A stretch of 64,000 nucleotides of DNA, taken from NCBI RefSeq assembly GCF_003173755.1, contig NZ_CP029553.1, forward strand, positions 3,992,001-4,056,000, in the 5' to 3' direction. The stretch comes from Methylobacterium terrae. Its GTDB lineage: Bacteria > Pseudomonadota > Alphaproteobacteria > Rhizobiales > Beijerinckiaceae. Shown in pieces: positions 27,257 to 37,238 of this stretch. A program made the position numbers and the translations under genes. The stretch's first letter is position 1. Each line of letters begins with the position of its first letter. The notes beneath the pieces are model-generated. The model made no database searches and was not told where the DNA came from. It saw nothing but the letters and a program-made list of their open reading frames with translations.

Positions 27257-28708
27257 TTGCGTCCGACTTCGCCGCCCCCCTCCGCCGAGCCCCTGCCCGT
27301 CGCCGCCCCGCGCCGGCTCCTGCCGTCCCTCTGGTCCGGCCGGCCGATGCGGGCCCGGCTGATGGTCGTCGTCGTCCTCATCAACCTCGTGGCGGCGGCG
27401 ATCTCGGGCGTGGTCATCATCCACAAGGCGCGCACCGCCACCGAGGTTGAGACCGCGGCCTCGATGGCGGTGGTCGAGCCGCTGGTCGCCGAGACCCTGC
27501 AGGCGCTGCAGGACGCGCCGCTCTCCGGCCTGTTCCGCACGCTCGCCCTGCGCTTCCAGGGCCTGCGCCACGTCCGGGTCACCCTGCTCGATGCCACCGG
27601 CCGGCCGGCCGAGGCCGGGCCGCGGCGGGAGAGCACGCGGCGGGCGCCCGCGTGGTTCGCCCGCCTGATCGCGCCGCCGGCGCAGCGTCACGAGGTGCCG
27701 CTGGTGCTGCGCGGCAGCCGCATCGGCACGGCGCTGGTCACCGCCGAGCCGTCCGACGAGATCGACGAGGTCTGGGGCTACGCGCTCGCCCTCTTCCTCA
27801 CCGGCTTGTCCTTGAGCCTCGCCATGCTGGCGATCCTGTACGTCGCCTTCGGCCGGGTCCTGAGCCCGCTCGCCCAGCTCGCCGCCGGCCTGACGCGCCT
27901 GGAGCAGCAGGATTACGGCGCCCGGGTCGACCGGCCCGACACCCGCGAGCTCGCCGTCATCGCCGGCCGGTTCAACCGCCTCGCCGAGGCGCTCGGCGCG
28001 GCCCGGGCGGCGAACCTGCGGCTCCACCGCCGCGTCCTGACCGCCGAGGAGGACGAGCGCCGGCGCACCGCCCTCGAGCTGCACGACGAGTTCGGCCCGT
28101 GCCTGTTCGCGCTCGAGGCCAATTCGGCCTCGATCGCCCGCATCGCCGCGACCCTGGAGGAGCCGGCCCGCGCCCGCCTGACCCAGCGCACCGACGACAT
28201 CGCGACGATCGTCAAGCGGGTCCAGACCATCAACCGGGCGCTCCTCAACCGCCTGCGCCCGGCCGGCCTCGGCCAGGTGCCCCTCGGCCGCTGCCTCGAG
28301 CTCCTGGTGCGCGAGGCCGCCCGGCATCATCCCGAGACCGTGGTCGAGGGCCGCTTCGCGAGCCTCAAGGACGGTTACGGCGATCTCGTCGACCTCACCG
28401 TCTATCGCTGCGTGCAGGAGGGCCTGACCAACGCGCTGCGCCACGCCGGCGCGTCGCGGGTGTCGGCGGAGGTCGCGGAGCGGGACGGGACCCTGCGGCT
28501 CAGCGTCGAGGACGACGGCAGCGGCCTGCGCGGGGAGCGCGGCGAAGGGTGGGGCGAGGGACGGGGCGAGGGACGGGGATTGCCCGGGATGCGCGAGCGG
28601 GTCGAGGCGCTGGGCGGCACCCTCGCCCTCGTGCCGCGCGAGCCCGGCACCTCCTTGCGCATCGTGCTTCCCGCCGGGCCCGAGACCCGAGAGGAGGAGG
28701 CGCCGTGA
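27257..28708 (+). CDS. MoxY-like membrane sensor histidine kinase (NarX type)
   Basis: The product has two membrane segments (about residues 33-55 and 175-198) around a periplasmic domain of about 120 residues whose APAWFARLIAP and EPSDEIDEVW segments resemble the LapD/MoxY N-terminal domain. HAMP follows (199-252), then a HisKA_3 dimerisation helix with DERRRTALELHDEFGP (His276) and a HATPase domain with CVQEGLTNALRHAG, VEDDGSGL and GLPGMRERVEALGG. MoxY of Paracoccus controls methanol oxidation genes. The start is TTG at 27257 or ATG at 27347. The ATP lid contains a short Gly/Glu/Arg repeat (427-441). Stop overlaps the regulator start. Confidence 0.88.
   Translation: MRPTSPPPSAEPLPVAAPRRLLPSLWSGRPMRARLMVVVVLINLVAAAISGVVIIHKARTATEVETAASMAVVEPLVAETLQALQDAPLSGLFRTLALRFQGLRHVRVTLLDATGRPAEAGPRRESTRRAPAWFARLIAPPAQRHEVPLVLRGSRIGTALVTAEPSDEIDEVWGYALALFLTGLSLSLAMLAILYVAFGRVLSPLAQLAAGLTRLEQQDYGARVDRPDTRELAVIAGRFNRLAEALGAARAANLRLHRRVLTAEEDERRRTALELHDEFGPCLFALEANSASIARIAATLEEPARARLTQRTDDIATIVKRVQTINRALLNRLRPAGLGQVPLGRCLELLVREAARHHPETVVEGRFASLKDGYGDLVDLTVYRCVQEGLTNALRHAGASRVSAEVAERDGTLRLSVEDDGSGLRGERGEGWGEGRGEGRGLPGMRERVEALGGTLALVPREPGTSLRIVLPAGPETREEEAP
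28552..28578 (+). repeat. In-frame 12-base tandem repeat in the kinase ATP lid
   Basis: GGGGCGAGGGAC is repeated in tandem (about two full copies plus a degenerate one) at about 28552-28578, encoding GWGEGRGEGRG between the two ATP-lid glycine motifs. Copy number changes would keep the frame. Confidence 0.6.
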
Positions 28709-29337
28709 CCCGCGTCGTCGTGATCGACGATCACCCGATCGTGCTGCAGGGCGCCCGGCGCCTGCTCGAGGATGCGGGCGCCGAGGTGGTGGGCGCCGCC
28801 GGCCTCGCCGAAGGCTACCGCGCCATCCTGCGCCACCGGCCCGAGGTGGCGGTGATCGACCTCGCCTTCCCGGGCCGGGAGCTCGCCGGCCTCGCGCTGG
28901 TCGGCCGGGTGCGCAAGCGGGTCCCGGCGACCCGCCCGCTGGTGTTCAGCATGCACGCCGACCCGGCGATCGTGGCGCGGGCGCTGGCCGCCGGCGCCGT
29001 CGGCTACGTCCTCAAGGACGCGCCGGCCGGCGACCTGGTGCGGGCCTACGAGCAGGTCCGGTCCGGGCGGCCCTACCTCGACGGGCGGCTCGCCACCGAG
29101 GTCGCCCTGCTCCAGGCCGATCCGCGCCGCTCGCTCCTCGGCACCCTGAGCGTGCGCGAGCGCCGCATCCTGGCGCTGCTCGCCGAGGGTCGGGGCTACG
29201 CGGCGATCGCCGAGGACCTGTCGGTCAGCTACAAGACCGTGACCAATGCCTGCGCGTCCTTGCGCCAGAGGCTCGGGCTGGCGACGCTGACCGAGCTGAC
29301 GCATTTCGCGGTCAGCCATGCGGGGGACCTGCGGTAG
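28705..29337 (+). CDS. MoxX-like response regulator (NarL/LuxR type)
   Basis: From the GTG at 28705, which overlaps the kinase stop by four bases (GTGA), the protein has 210 residues. The receiver domain has VVVIDDHPIVLQGA, phosphoacceptor Asp52 in VAVIDLAFPG, and Lys104 in GYVLKDAPAGD. A LuxR-type helix-turn-helix is at 145-205 (SVRERRILALLAEGRGY, AAIAEDLSVSYKTVTNACAS, LRQRLGLATL). It should be activated by the kinase encoded just before it. Targets are unknown; the receptor gene upstream is the first candidate. Confidence 0.92.
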   Translation: MTRVVVIDDHPIVLQGARRLLEDAGAEVVGAAGLAEGYRAILRHRPEVAVIDLAFPGRELAGLALVGRVRKRVPATRPLVFSMHADPAIVARALAAGAVGYVLKDAPAGDLVRAYEQVRSGRPYLDGRLATEVALLQADPRRSLLGTLSVRERRILALLAEGRGYAAIAEDLSVSYKTVTNACASLRQRLGLATLTELTHFAVSHAGDLR

Positions 29338-29462
29338 GTTTTCGTCGTGCCCTCGGATCCGTCCGACATGTCTGCCACTCTCCGGGACATCCCGGGGTCC
29401 GTGGCGCGGCCCCGGAACGACCACTGAGGATATGTCCACCGCTGGTCCGGGCAGGCGTCCCC

Positions 29463-30743
29463 CTACAACGCCTCCCCCCGCATCAACCGCGGCTGCCGCC
29501 CCCGCAACCCGGCCGCCTCGCGGATGAACAGCCGCTTCAGGCCCGGCAGCCGGTCGACGAGGCCGAGGCCGAGGTCGCGGGCGAGGCGGACCGGCAGGGC
29601 GTCGGTCGAGAACAGGCGGTTGAGGCCGTCGGTGGCGGCCCCCATCGCGAGCGTATCGAAGCGGCGGCTGCGCTCGTAGGTCTCCAGCGCCTCAGGCCCG
29701 CCCGGATCGAGGCCGAGGCGCATGGTGTCGGCGAGCGCCTCCGCCAGGGCGGCGGCGCTGCGCAGGCCGAGGTTCAGCCCCTGGCCGGCGATCGGGTGGA
29801 TGACGTGGGCGGCGTCGCCGAGCAGCAGCAGGCGCCGGGCGCCGAAGCGCCGGGCGATGCCGAAGGAGAGCGGATAGGCCTTGAGCGGCGATTCGAGGGC
29901 GATGCGGCCGAGCGCGAGGCCGAAGCGCCGCTCGACCTCCATCAGCGCCTCCTCCGGCCCGCCGCCGAGGAGCGCCGGCACCTCGGCCTGGCGCTCGGTC
30001 CAGACGATCGAGGAGCGGTGGCCGAGGGAGCCGCCGAGAGAGCCATTCTGCGGCAGCGGCAGCACCGCGAAGGGGCCCGACGGCAGGAAGTGCTCGATCG
30101 CCCGACCCTCGTGGTCGCGCTCGTGGCCGACCGTGGCGACGATGCCCGATTGCGGGTAGGACCAGCCGACCCAGCCGATGCCGGCCGCCTCGCGCAGGCG
30201 CGAGCGGGCGCCGTCCGCCGCCACGACGAGGTCGGCGCGGATCTGCCGCCCGTCCGGCAGGCGGGCGACGATGCGGTCGGTCTCCGGCACGGCGGCGGCG
30301 ACCGCGCTCGCCTCCAGCACCACGCCGGCCGCCGACGCCGCGTCCCGCAGGGCGCCGAGCAGGCCGCCGCCCTCGACCATGTGGGCGAAGGGCTCGCCCT
30401 CCGCCACCTCGCCCTCGAAGGTGAGGAAGGTCGGCCGCACCGGATCGGCGAGGCGGCTGTCGGTGATCACCATCTCGCGGATCGGCTGGGCCGTCCCCGC
30501 CACCGCGTCCCACACGCCGAGGCGCTCCAGCATCCGCCGCGCGGCCGCCGCGACCGCGTAGGCGCGCAGGTCTCCCGGCGCGCCTTTGCGCGCGAAGGCG
30601 GGGTCGCAGACCGTGATCCGCACGGCCTCGCCGAGGGCCTGGCGCAGCGCCAGCGCCAGTGCCAGCCCCGGCAGCCCCCCGCCCGCGATCACGATCTCCC
30701 GCGCCGCGCCCCGCCGCCCGCTCACGCCGTCACCCTGCACCAT
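29463..30743 (-). CDS. UbiH/COQ6-type FAD-dependent monooxygenase
   Basis: From the ATG at 30743 the protein has 426 residues. It matches the ubiquinone biosynthesis hydroxylase family: REIVIAGGGLPGLALALALR (FAD Rossmann), LVVAADGARSRLREAAGI (DG motif) and LLLLGDAAHVIHPIAGQGLN with LGLRSAAALAEAL (the conserved GD-x-AH-P motif). These enzymes hydroxylate the ubiquinone ring at different positions; which one is not clear (UbiH, UbiF and UbiL are similar). It is divergent from tesB with about 127 bases between, an arrangement conserved in related genomes along with glnK-amtB and ftsK. Confidence 0.9.
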   Translation of the reverse strand: MVQGDGVSGRRGAAREIVIAGGGLPGLALALALRQALGEAVRITVCDPAFARKGAPGDLRAYAVAAAARRMLERLGVWDAVAGTAQPIREMVITDSRLADPVRPTFLTFEGEVAEGEPFAHMVEGGGLLGALRDAASAAGVVLEASAVAAAVPETDRIVARLPDGRQIRADLVVAADGARSRLREAAGIGWVGWSYPQSGIVATVGHERDHEGRAIEHFLPSGPFAVLPLPQNGSLGGSLGHRSSIVWTERQAEVPALLGGGPEEALMEVERRFGLALGRIALESPLKAYPLSFGIARRFGARRLLLLGDAAHVIHPIAGQGLNLGLRSAAALAEALADTMRLGLDPGGPEALETYERSRRFDTLAMGAATDGLNRLFSTDALPVRLARDLGLGLVDRLPGLKRLFIREAAGLRGRQPRLMRGEAL

Positions 30744-30870
30744 GTCGCGTTTCGCCCGCTGCTCGTCCGGTGGGCAGGGCTCATAGCACAGGGCAGGCCC
30801 CTTGCGTCGCTTGACGGCGCGCATCGGCCTGCGTCAGCTACGCGCTCCTCCACCAGCCCGGACCAGAACC

Positions 30871-31749
30871 TTGCGCGCGGTCGCCGACCTCCTCGACATC
30901 CTCGACCTGGAACCGCTCGAGCAGAACCTCTTCCGGGGTCGCTCGCCCAAGGATCGCTGGCAGCGGGTCTATGGCGGCCAGGTCATCGGCCAGGCCCTGG
31001 TGGCGGCGACCCGCACCGTGCCGCCGGAGCGCCGGCCGCACTCGCTGCACGCCTACTTCCTGCTCGGCGGCGACCCGCGGGTGCCGATCGTCTACGAGGT
31101 CGACCGGATCCGCGACGGGCGCAGCTTCACCACGCGCCGCGTGGTGGCGATCCAGCACGGAAGGCCGATCTTCTCGATGTCGGCCTCCTACCACGTCGAG
31201 GAGCCGGGCTTCGACCACCAGGCCACGATGCCGCCGGTGCCGATGCCCGAGGACCTGCCCGGCGAGGGCGCGCTCAAGGCCTCGATGCTGCCGCGCATGC
31301 CCGAGCCGGTCCGGGCCTATTTCGAGCGCGAGCGGCCGATCGAGCTGCGCCCGGTCGAGCTCGCGCGCTACGGCTCGCGCGAGCCCGGGCCGGCGCGCTT
31401 CCACGTCTGGATCCGGGCGACCTCGGCGCTGCCGGACGATCCGGCGATCCACCAGGCCGTGCTCGCCTACGCCTCCGACATGACGCTGCTCGACACCTCG
31501 CTGGCGCCCCACGGCCGCACGGTGTTCGAGAGCGAGATCCAGCCGGCGAGCCTCGACCACGCGCTCTGGTTCCACCGCCCGTTCCGGGCCGACGAGTGGC
31601 TGCTCTACGCCCAGGACAGCCCGAGCGCGTCCGGCGGCTGCGGCTTCTCGCGCGGGCTGATCTTCACCCGCGACGGCACCCTCGTGGCCTCGGTGGCGCA
31701 GGAGGGCATGATCCGCCTGAAGCGGATCGCGCCGGAGGCGGAGGCCTGA
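30871..31749 (+). CDS. tesB: Acyl-CoA thioesterase II
   Basis: The protein hydrolyses acyl-CoA to free fatty acid and CoA and has the double hotdog layout of TesB. Visible motifs are LLDILDLEPLEQNLFRG, RVYGGQVIGQALVAA, HSLHAYFLLGGDPRVPIVY, RSFTTRRVVAIQHG, and in the second half AYASDMTLLDTSLAPHG with the catalytic Asp, then ASLDHALWFHRPF. The start is uncertain; TTG at 30871 fits the family N-terminus (292 residues), while a longer frame starts at 30802. It is transcribed toward glnK. Confidence 0.92.
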   Translation: MRAVADLLDILDLEPLEQNLFRGRSPKDRWQRVYGGQVIGQALVAATRTVPPERRPHSLHAYFLLGGDPRVPIVYEVDRIRDGRSFTTRRVVAIQHGRPIFSMSASYHVEEPGFDHQATMPPVPMPEDLPGEGALKASMLPRMPEPVRAYFERERPIELRPVELARYGSREPGPARFHVWIRATSALPDDPAIHQAVLAYASDMTLLDTSLAPHGRTVFESEIQPASLDHALWFHRPFRADEWLLYAQDSPSASGGCGFSRGLIFTRDGTLVASVAQEGMIRLKRIAPEAEA

Positions 31750-31759
31750 ACCCGGTATT

Positions 31760-31776
31760 TGCATCGCGATTGGGCA
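31760..31776 (+). promoter_or_regulatory. Probable NtrC binding site upstream of glnK
   Basis: TGCATCGCGATTGGGCA matches the NtrC dyad TGCACCA-N3-TGGTGCA at most of the defined positions, with both TGC/GCA ends intact. It lies about 100 bases before the -24 element at 31877, the usual place for an enhancer site of a sigma-54 promoter. Confidence 0.5.
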
Positions 31777-31860
31777 TTTGCCGGTTTTTTGATCTACGTT
31801 GCCGCCGCGAGCGGCTTCAATATCCGCAATCGGCCCAGGAACCGGGCAGCTTGTCCGTAG

Positions 31861-32343
<483 letters not shown>

Positions 32344-32424
32344 GGAGCGTCCGGGCGGGACCCCGCACGTCCCGCCGCCCCCCTTCACACGATTGCCTTC
32401 GATTCCATCGGGAGTTCCTCTTCC

Positions 32425-33927
32425 ATGAAGCTTCGCAACGTCCTGGCTCTGGGCCTGGGAGGCGCCGCGCTGGCGCTTCTGCTGGTGGAGCCGTCCCTGG
32501 CGCAGACGCCGACCGTCGAGGCGGCGCCGGCCGCCGCCGCGGCGCCGGTGCCCAACAAGGGCGACACCGCCTGGATGCTGATCTCGTCCGCGCTGGTGCT
32601 GATGATGTCGGTGCCGGGCCTCGCGCTGTTCTACGGCGGCCTCGTTCGCACCAAGAACATGCTGTCGCTGCTGACCCAGGTCTTCGCGATCGTCAGCGTC
32701 GCCTGCATCCTCTGGGTGTTCTTCGGCTACAGCCTCGCCTTCACCAACGGCGGCGGCCTCAACGACTTCGTCGGCGGCTTCTCGAAGGCCTTCCTGCGCG
32801 GCGTCGATGCGAACTCCGTCGCCGCCACCTTCTCGAACGGCGTCGTCATCCCCGAATACGTCTACATCTGCTTCCAGATGACGTTCGCGATGATCACCCC
32901 GGCGCTGATCGTCGGCGCCTTCGCGGAGCGGATGAAGTTCTCGGCCCTGCTGCTGTTCTGCACGCTGTGGCTGATCTTCATCTACTTCCCGATGGCCCAC
33001 ATGGTCTGGTACTGGGGCGGCCCGGATGCGGTCGGCAACGCCGCCAAGGCGCTGGCCGCCGCCACCGACGAGGCCTCCAAGAAGGCGGCCCAGGACGCCC
33101 TCGACGCGGTCAACGCCGATGCCGGCATGCTGTTCAAGTGGGGCGCCCTCGACTTCGCCGGCGGCACCGTGGTGCACATCAACGCGGGCATCGCCGGCAT
33201 CGTCGGCTGCCTGATGATCGGCAAGCGCATCGGCTACGGCCGCGACCTGCTCGCCCCGCACTCGCTCACCATGACGATGATCGGCGCCGCGCTGCTCTGG
33301 GTCGGCTGGTTCGGCTTCAACGCCGGCTCCAACCTCGAGGCCAACGGCTCGGCGGCGCTGGCGATGATCAACACCTTCGTGGCCACCGCGGCGGCCGGCC
33401 TGTCCTGGCTCCTCGTCGAGTGGGCCGCCAAGGGCAAGCCCTCGCTGCTCGGCATGCTCTCGGGCGCGGTCGCCGGCCTCGTCGCCGTCACCCCGGCCTG
33501 CGGCTTCGCCGGCCCGATGGGCTCGATCGTGCTCGGCCTCGTCGCCGGCGCCGTCTGCTTCGTGATGTGCTCGACCGTCAAGAACGCGCTGGGCTACGAC
33601 GACTCCCTCGACGTCTTCGGCGTGCACTGCGTCGGCGGCATCCTGGGCGCGCTCGCCACCGGCATCCTGGTCAACCCGGCGCTCGGCGGCGTCGGCGCCC
33701 CCGACTACGCGGCGAAGCCCGGCGAGCTGGTGGCCGCGGCCTACGAGTTCGGCCCGGCCTTCCTGGCCCAGGCCAAGGCGGTCGGCTTCACCATCCTGTG
33801 GTCGGGCGTCGGCTCGGCGATCCTCTACAAGATCGTCGACGTGGTGGTCGGCCTGCGGGTGACCCAGGACGAGGAGCGCGAGGGCCTGGACCTCGCCGAT
33901 CACGGCGAGCGGGCCTACAACTACTGA
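32425..33927 (+). CDS. amtB: Ammonium transporter AmtB
   Basis: The 500-residue membrane protein has a signal peptide (LALLLVEPSLAQ), then about 11 transmembrane helices. Conserved AmtB elements include DTAWMLISSALVLMMSVPGL, ALFYGGLVRTKNMLS, the pore histidine in DFAGGTVVHINAGIAG, LWVGWFGFNAGS, and the second pore histidine in VFGVHCVGGILGALATG. It takes up ammonium and is gated by GlnK encoded just upstream. A strong terminator follows the stop. Confidence 0.96.
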   Translation: MKLRNVLALGLGGAALALLLVEPSLAQTPTVEAAPAAAAAPVPNKGDTAWMLISSALVLMMSVPGLALFYGGLVRTKNMLSLLTQVFAIVSVACILWVFFGYSLAFTNGGGLNDFVGGFSKAFLRGVDANSVAATFSNGVVIPEYVYICFQMTFAMITPALIVGAFAERMKFSALLLFCTLWLIFIYFPMAHMVWYWGGPDAVGNAAKALAAATDEASKKAAQDALDAVNADAGMLFKWGALDFAGGTVVHINAGIAGIVGCLMIGKRIGYGRDLLAPHSLTMTMIGAALLWVGWFGFNAGSNLEANGSAALAMINTFVATAAAGLSWLLVEWAAKGKPSLLGMLSGAVAGLVAVTPACGFAGPMGSIVLGLVAGAVCFVMCSTVKNALGYDDSLDVFGVHCVGGILGALATGILVNPALGGVGAPDYAAKPGELVAAAYEFGPAFLAQAKAVGFTILWSGVGSAILYKIVDVVVGLRVTQDEEREGLDLADHGERAYNY

Positions 33928-33977
33928 GACGTGGGGGCCGGGGCGTGTGCGCCCCGGCTCAACGGAGAGATTGGAAA

Positions 33978-34008
33978 GGCCCCGGCGCGGTTGCGCCGGG
34001 GCCTTTTT
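33978..34008 (+). terminator. Intrinsic terminator of glnK-amtB
   Basis: GGCCCCGGCGC (33978-33988) pairs perfectly with GCGCCGGGGCC (33993-34003), followed by TTTTT at 34004-34008. A classic Rho-independent terminator. Confidence 0.9.
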
Positions 34009-34578
34009 CACATCGCGCACAGGATCGGGAGTGCATCGTGACCGTCACACCGGCGCTCGAAGCGGCATGTGATCTCGCGCGCAAGCGTTGATCGCAGGAT
34101 CGGCAATGTGGGTTCTCGCGGGAGTCTCTCGCCATCAACTCCGCCTGCGACCTCATCCTGAGGTGCCGCGCAGCGGCCTCGAAGGAGGCCTCCGGCAAGC
34201 GGGGAGATACCTGGCGCCGCCTTCGAGGCTCCCTGCGGTCGCATCTCGGGACGAGGTCTCAAGGTGGGATCGAGGACGCGTCGCTCTCCGAAGCGACGAT
34301 CGCGTCGCTCCTGACATCCGAACCCCGTCCCGCTTGATCGCAGCGATCAAACCTGGATTGCCGAACGCCTCCGGCCGCTCGGATTCGTCCTCCCGGAGGA
34401 GCGGCCGTGATGTCCCGCGCGAGGGGGGCGGCGCGGGCCGCCCATCGGAAACTCTAGCAGATCCAGCGCCTTCGCGCCGCTCTCCCGCGATGCCGCAAGA
34501 GGCGGTTAGCCTTAAACCACCATTAACCGCGTCACCTCATCCTCACCCTCCAGTTCCGCGTACCCGGTCCAGCCCCGC
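34009..34578. other. Gene-free stretch between amtB and ftsK, with imperfect inverted repeats
   Basis: No gene is convincing in these 570 bases. Around 34141-34195 the text CCTCATCCTGAGGTGCCGCG then CAGCGGCCTCGAAGGAGG is the kind of dispersed repeat seen in Rhizobiales, and 34218-34265 carries a loosely reverse-complementary partner (CCTTCGAGGCTCCCTGCGG ... CTCGGGACGAGGTCTCAAGG). The last 100 bases before ftsK are AT-richer (GTTAGCCTTAAACCACCATT) and likely hold its promoter. Confidence 0.5.
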
Positions 34579-37212
34579 ATGCGTTCGCTTCGTCGCTCGG
34601 CATCGCCCTACGATGGCCTCATCGACACGCTCCGCGCGTTCCTGACGCGGCGGGCGACGGAGGTCACCGGCCTCGCCCTGCTCGTCGGGGCGGCGTGCTT
34701 CACCGTGGCCCTGGCGACGTGGTCGATCGACGACCCGAGCCTCAACCACGCCACCTCGCGCACCGCCCGCAACCTGCTCGGCTTCGGCGGGGCGGTGGTG
34801 TCGGATCTCGGGATGCAGCTGCTCGGCCTCGGTGCGCTGGCCTTCGCGCTGCCGCCGGCGGTGTGGGGCATGCGGTTGCTGCGCACCCACCGGCTGGCGC
34901 GGCTGCAATTGCGGATCGTGCTCTGGATCATCGGCTTCGGCGCGGCGAGCGGCATGGCGAGCGCCCTGCCGCCGACCGCGCGCTGGCCGCTGCCGACCGG
35001 CCTCGGCGGCGTCGCCGGCGACGCGCTGCTCGCCGCCGCCAAGGCGATCGCGGGGCCGCTCGGCGCCTTCGCGGGCTTCCTCTACGCCGCGGTCGCGGTG
35101 GTGAGCCTCACCGCGGCTTGCGGCTTCGGGCTGATCGAGGACGAGGACGGCGACGACGAGGCGGAATCCTACGCGCCGGTGGTGAGCCGCTACGACGAGC
35201 GCCAGGGCCGCCGCGCGCCCGCCCCCCACGACGACGAGTCGCCGGGCCTCGGCCTGGCCTCCCTGGGGGCGCTCGCCCATCTCGCCATCAGCGCCCGGAG
35301 CGCCGTGGCGCAGAAGATCGAGTCCATCCGGGACGGCTCCTGGCGCCAGGGCGCCGCCGATCCCTATTCCGGCAACTCGCCGGCGCTCGCCGCCCGGCGC
35401 GCCTTCGCCGAGCCGGGCGAGGGCGAGGCCTTTGACGAGCCCGAGACGGCCGCCGAGCGCCCCGCAAAAGCCCGATCGGACAAGGCCGGGCGCCGCGAGC
35501 CGGTCTTCGCCGACGAGACGCCGCGCCGCGCCGCGCCGGCCCAGCGCCGGGCCGCGTCGACCCTCGACGACGAGCCGGAGGACGAGGCGGACGACGCGGA
35601 GCCGGCCACGCGCGGCCGCGTCGCACCCCCTCCCCCGCCGATCCAGAGCCGCCGCGCGCCCGCCCCCGGCCCGGCCTCGGCGGATTCCTACGAGATGCCG
35701 GCGCTCACGCTGCTGGCCGAGCCGCGCCATCCGGCGCCGAGCGCCGCCGTCTCGACCGACGCGCTCGAACAGAACGCCACCCTGCTCGAATCGACGCTGG
35801 AGGATTTCGGCGTGCGCGGCGAGATCCTCGCGGTGCGCCCCGGCCCGGTGGTCACGCTCTACGAGCTCGAGCCCGCGCCCGGCACCAAGTCGAGCCGCGT
35901 CATCTCGCTCGCCGACGACATCGCCCGCTCGATGTCCGCCATCTCGGCCCGCGTCGCCGTCGTGCAAGGCCGCAACGCCATCGGCATCGAGCTGCCGAAC
36001 ACGAAGCGCGAGACGGTCTACCTGCGGGAGCTGCTCAGCAGCCCGGCCTTCGCCGAGACCAAGCAGAAGCTCGCGCTGTGTCTGGGCAAGAACATCGGCG
36101 GCGAGGCGATCATCGCCGACCTCGCCCGCATGCCCCACCTGCTGGTGGCCGGCACCACCGGCTCGGGCAAGTCGGTCGCCATCAACACCATGATCCTCTC
36201 GCTCCTCTACCGGATGACCCCGGAGGAGTGCCGCCTGATCATGGTCGACCCGAAGATGCTGGAACTCTCCGTCTACGACGGCATCCCGCACCTGCTCTCT
36301 CCCGTCGTCACCGATCCCAAGAAGGCGGTCATCGCCCTCAAATGGGCGGTGCGCGAGATGGAGGAGCGCTACAAGAAGATGTCGAAGCTCGGGGTCCGCA
36401 ACATCGACGGGTTCAACGCCCGGGTGGCGGAGGCCCGCGCGCGCGGCGAGGTGATCACCCGCACCGTCCAGACCGGCTTCGACCGCGAGACCGGCGAGGC
36501 GATCTACGAGGACGAGGTCATGGACCTCGCGCCCCTGCCCTACATCGTGATCGTGGTCGACGAGATGGCCGACCTGATGATGGTGGCGGGCAAGGACATC
36601 GAGGGGGCGATCCAGCGCCTGGCCCAGATGGCGCGCGCGGCGGGGCTTCACCTGATCATGGCGACGCAGCGCCCGTCCGTCGACGTGATCACCGGGACGA
36701 TCAAGGCGAACTTCCCGACCCGGATCTCCTTCCAGGTGACCTCGAAGATCGATTCGCGCACGATCCTGGGTGAGATGGGCGCCGAGCAGCTCTTGGGCCA
36801 GGGCGACATGCTGTTCATGGCGGGCGGCGGGCGCACGACCCGGGTGCACGGGCCGTTCTGCTCGGACGACGAGGTCGAGCAGGTCGTGGCCCACCTCAAG
36901 CGCCAGGGCCGCCCCTCCTATCTCGACGCCGTCACGGCGGACGACGAGGTCGAGGAGGCCGCAGCGAGCCCCGACACCCCGGTCATGGACCAGGGCAGCT
37001 TCGGCGATCCGGCGGCCGACCTGTACGACCAGGCGGTGGCGGTGGTGCTGCGCGACAAGAAGGCCTCGACGAGCTACATCCAGCGGCGCCTGCAGATCGG
37101 CTACAACCGGGCGGCCTCCTTGATGGAGCGGATGGAGCGCGAGGGCATCGTCGGCCCCGCCAACCACGCCGGCAAGCGCGAGATCCTGATGGAGGACGGG
37201 CAGGACGGCTGA
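34579..37212 (+). CDS. ftsK: DNA translocase FtsK
   Basis: The 877-residue protein moves DNA through the closing septum and acts with XerCD at dif. N-terminal membrane segments lie within about residues 20-190, a charged Ala/Pro/Arg-rich linker follows to about 380, then the motor with [20 protein letters not shown], Walker [15 protein letters not shown], Walker [14 protein letters not shown] and [20 protein letters not shown]. The C-terminal gamma winged helix (from about 805, [22 protein letters not shown]) reads KOPS sequences. Length is normal for alphaproteobacteria. The usual follower lolA is absent. Confidence 0.96.
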   Translation: MRSLRRSASPYDGLIDTLRAFLTRRATEVTGLALLVGAACFTVALATWSIDDPSLNHATSRTARNLLGFGGAVVSDLGMQLLGLGALAFALPPAVWGMRLLRTHRLARLQLRIVLWIIGFGAASGMASALPPTARWPLPTGLGGVAGDALLAAAKAIAGPLGAFAGFLYAAVAVVSLTAACGFGLIEDEDGDDEAESYAPVVSRYDERQGRRAPAPHDDESPGLGLASLGALAHLAISARSAVAQKIESIRDGSWRQGAADPYSGNSPALAARRAFAEPGEGEAFDEPETAAERPAKARSDKAGRREPVFADETPRRAAPAQRRAASTLDDEPEDEADDAEPATRGRVAPPPPPIQSRRAPAPGPASADSYEMPALTLLAEPRHPAPSAAVSTDALEQNATLLESTLEDFGVRGEILAVRPGPVVTLYELEPAPGTKSSRVISLADDIARSMSAISARVAVVQGRNAIGIELPNTKRETVYLRELLSSPAFAETKQKLALCLGKNIGGEAIIADLARMPHLLVAGTTGSGKSVAINTMILSLLYRMTPEECRLIMVDPKMLELSVYDGIPHLLSPVVTDPKKAVIALKWAVREMEERYKKMSKLGVRNIDGFNARVAEARARGEVITRTVQTGFDRETGEAIYEDEVMDLAPLPYIVIVVDEMADLMMVAGKDIEGAIQRLAQMARAAGLHLIMATQRPSVDVITGTIKANFPTRISFQVTSKIDSRTILGEMGAEQLLGQGDMLFMAGGGRTTRVHGPFCSDDEVEQVVAHLKRQGRPSYLDAVTADDEVEEAAASPDTPVMDQGSFGDPAADLYDQAVAVVLRDKKASTSYIQRRLQIGYNRAASLMERMEREGIVGPANHAGKREILMEDGQDG

Positions 37213-37238
37213 CGGCCGTCCCGCCCCGAGCCCCGGCC

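Noticed and set aside
24524..28444. Minus-strand frame of 1306 codons opposite the TonB receptor and kinase
   Set aside because: It is a shadow of well-supported genes on the plus strand; high-GC codon use keeps the opposite frame open.
29338..29462. Repeat-like text with CCGGGACATCCCGGGG after the response regulator
   Set aside because: Only a short local palindrome; too little to call a terminator or repeat family.
34009..34578. Possible gene or small RNA between amtB and ftsK
   Set aside because: Frames are short and repeat-derived; no promoter-terminator pair for an RNA could be shown.
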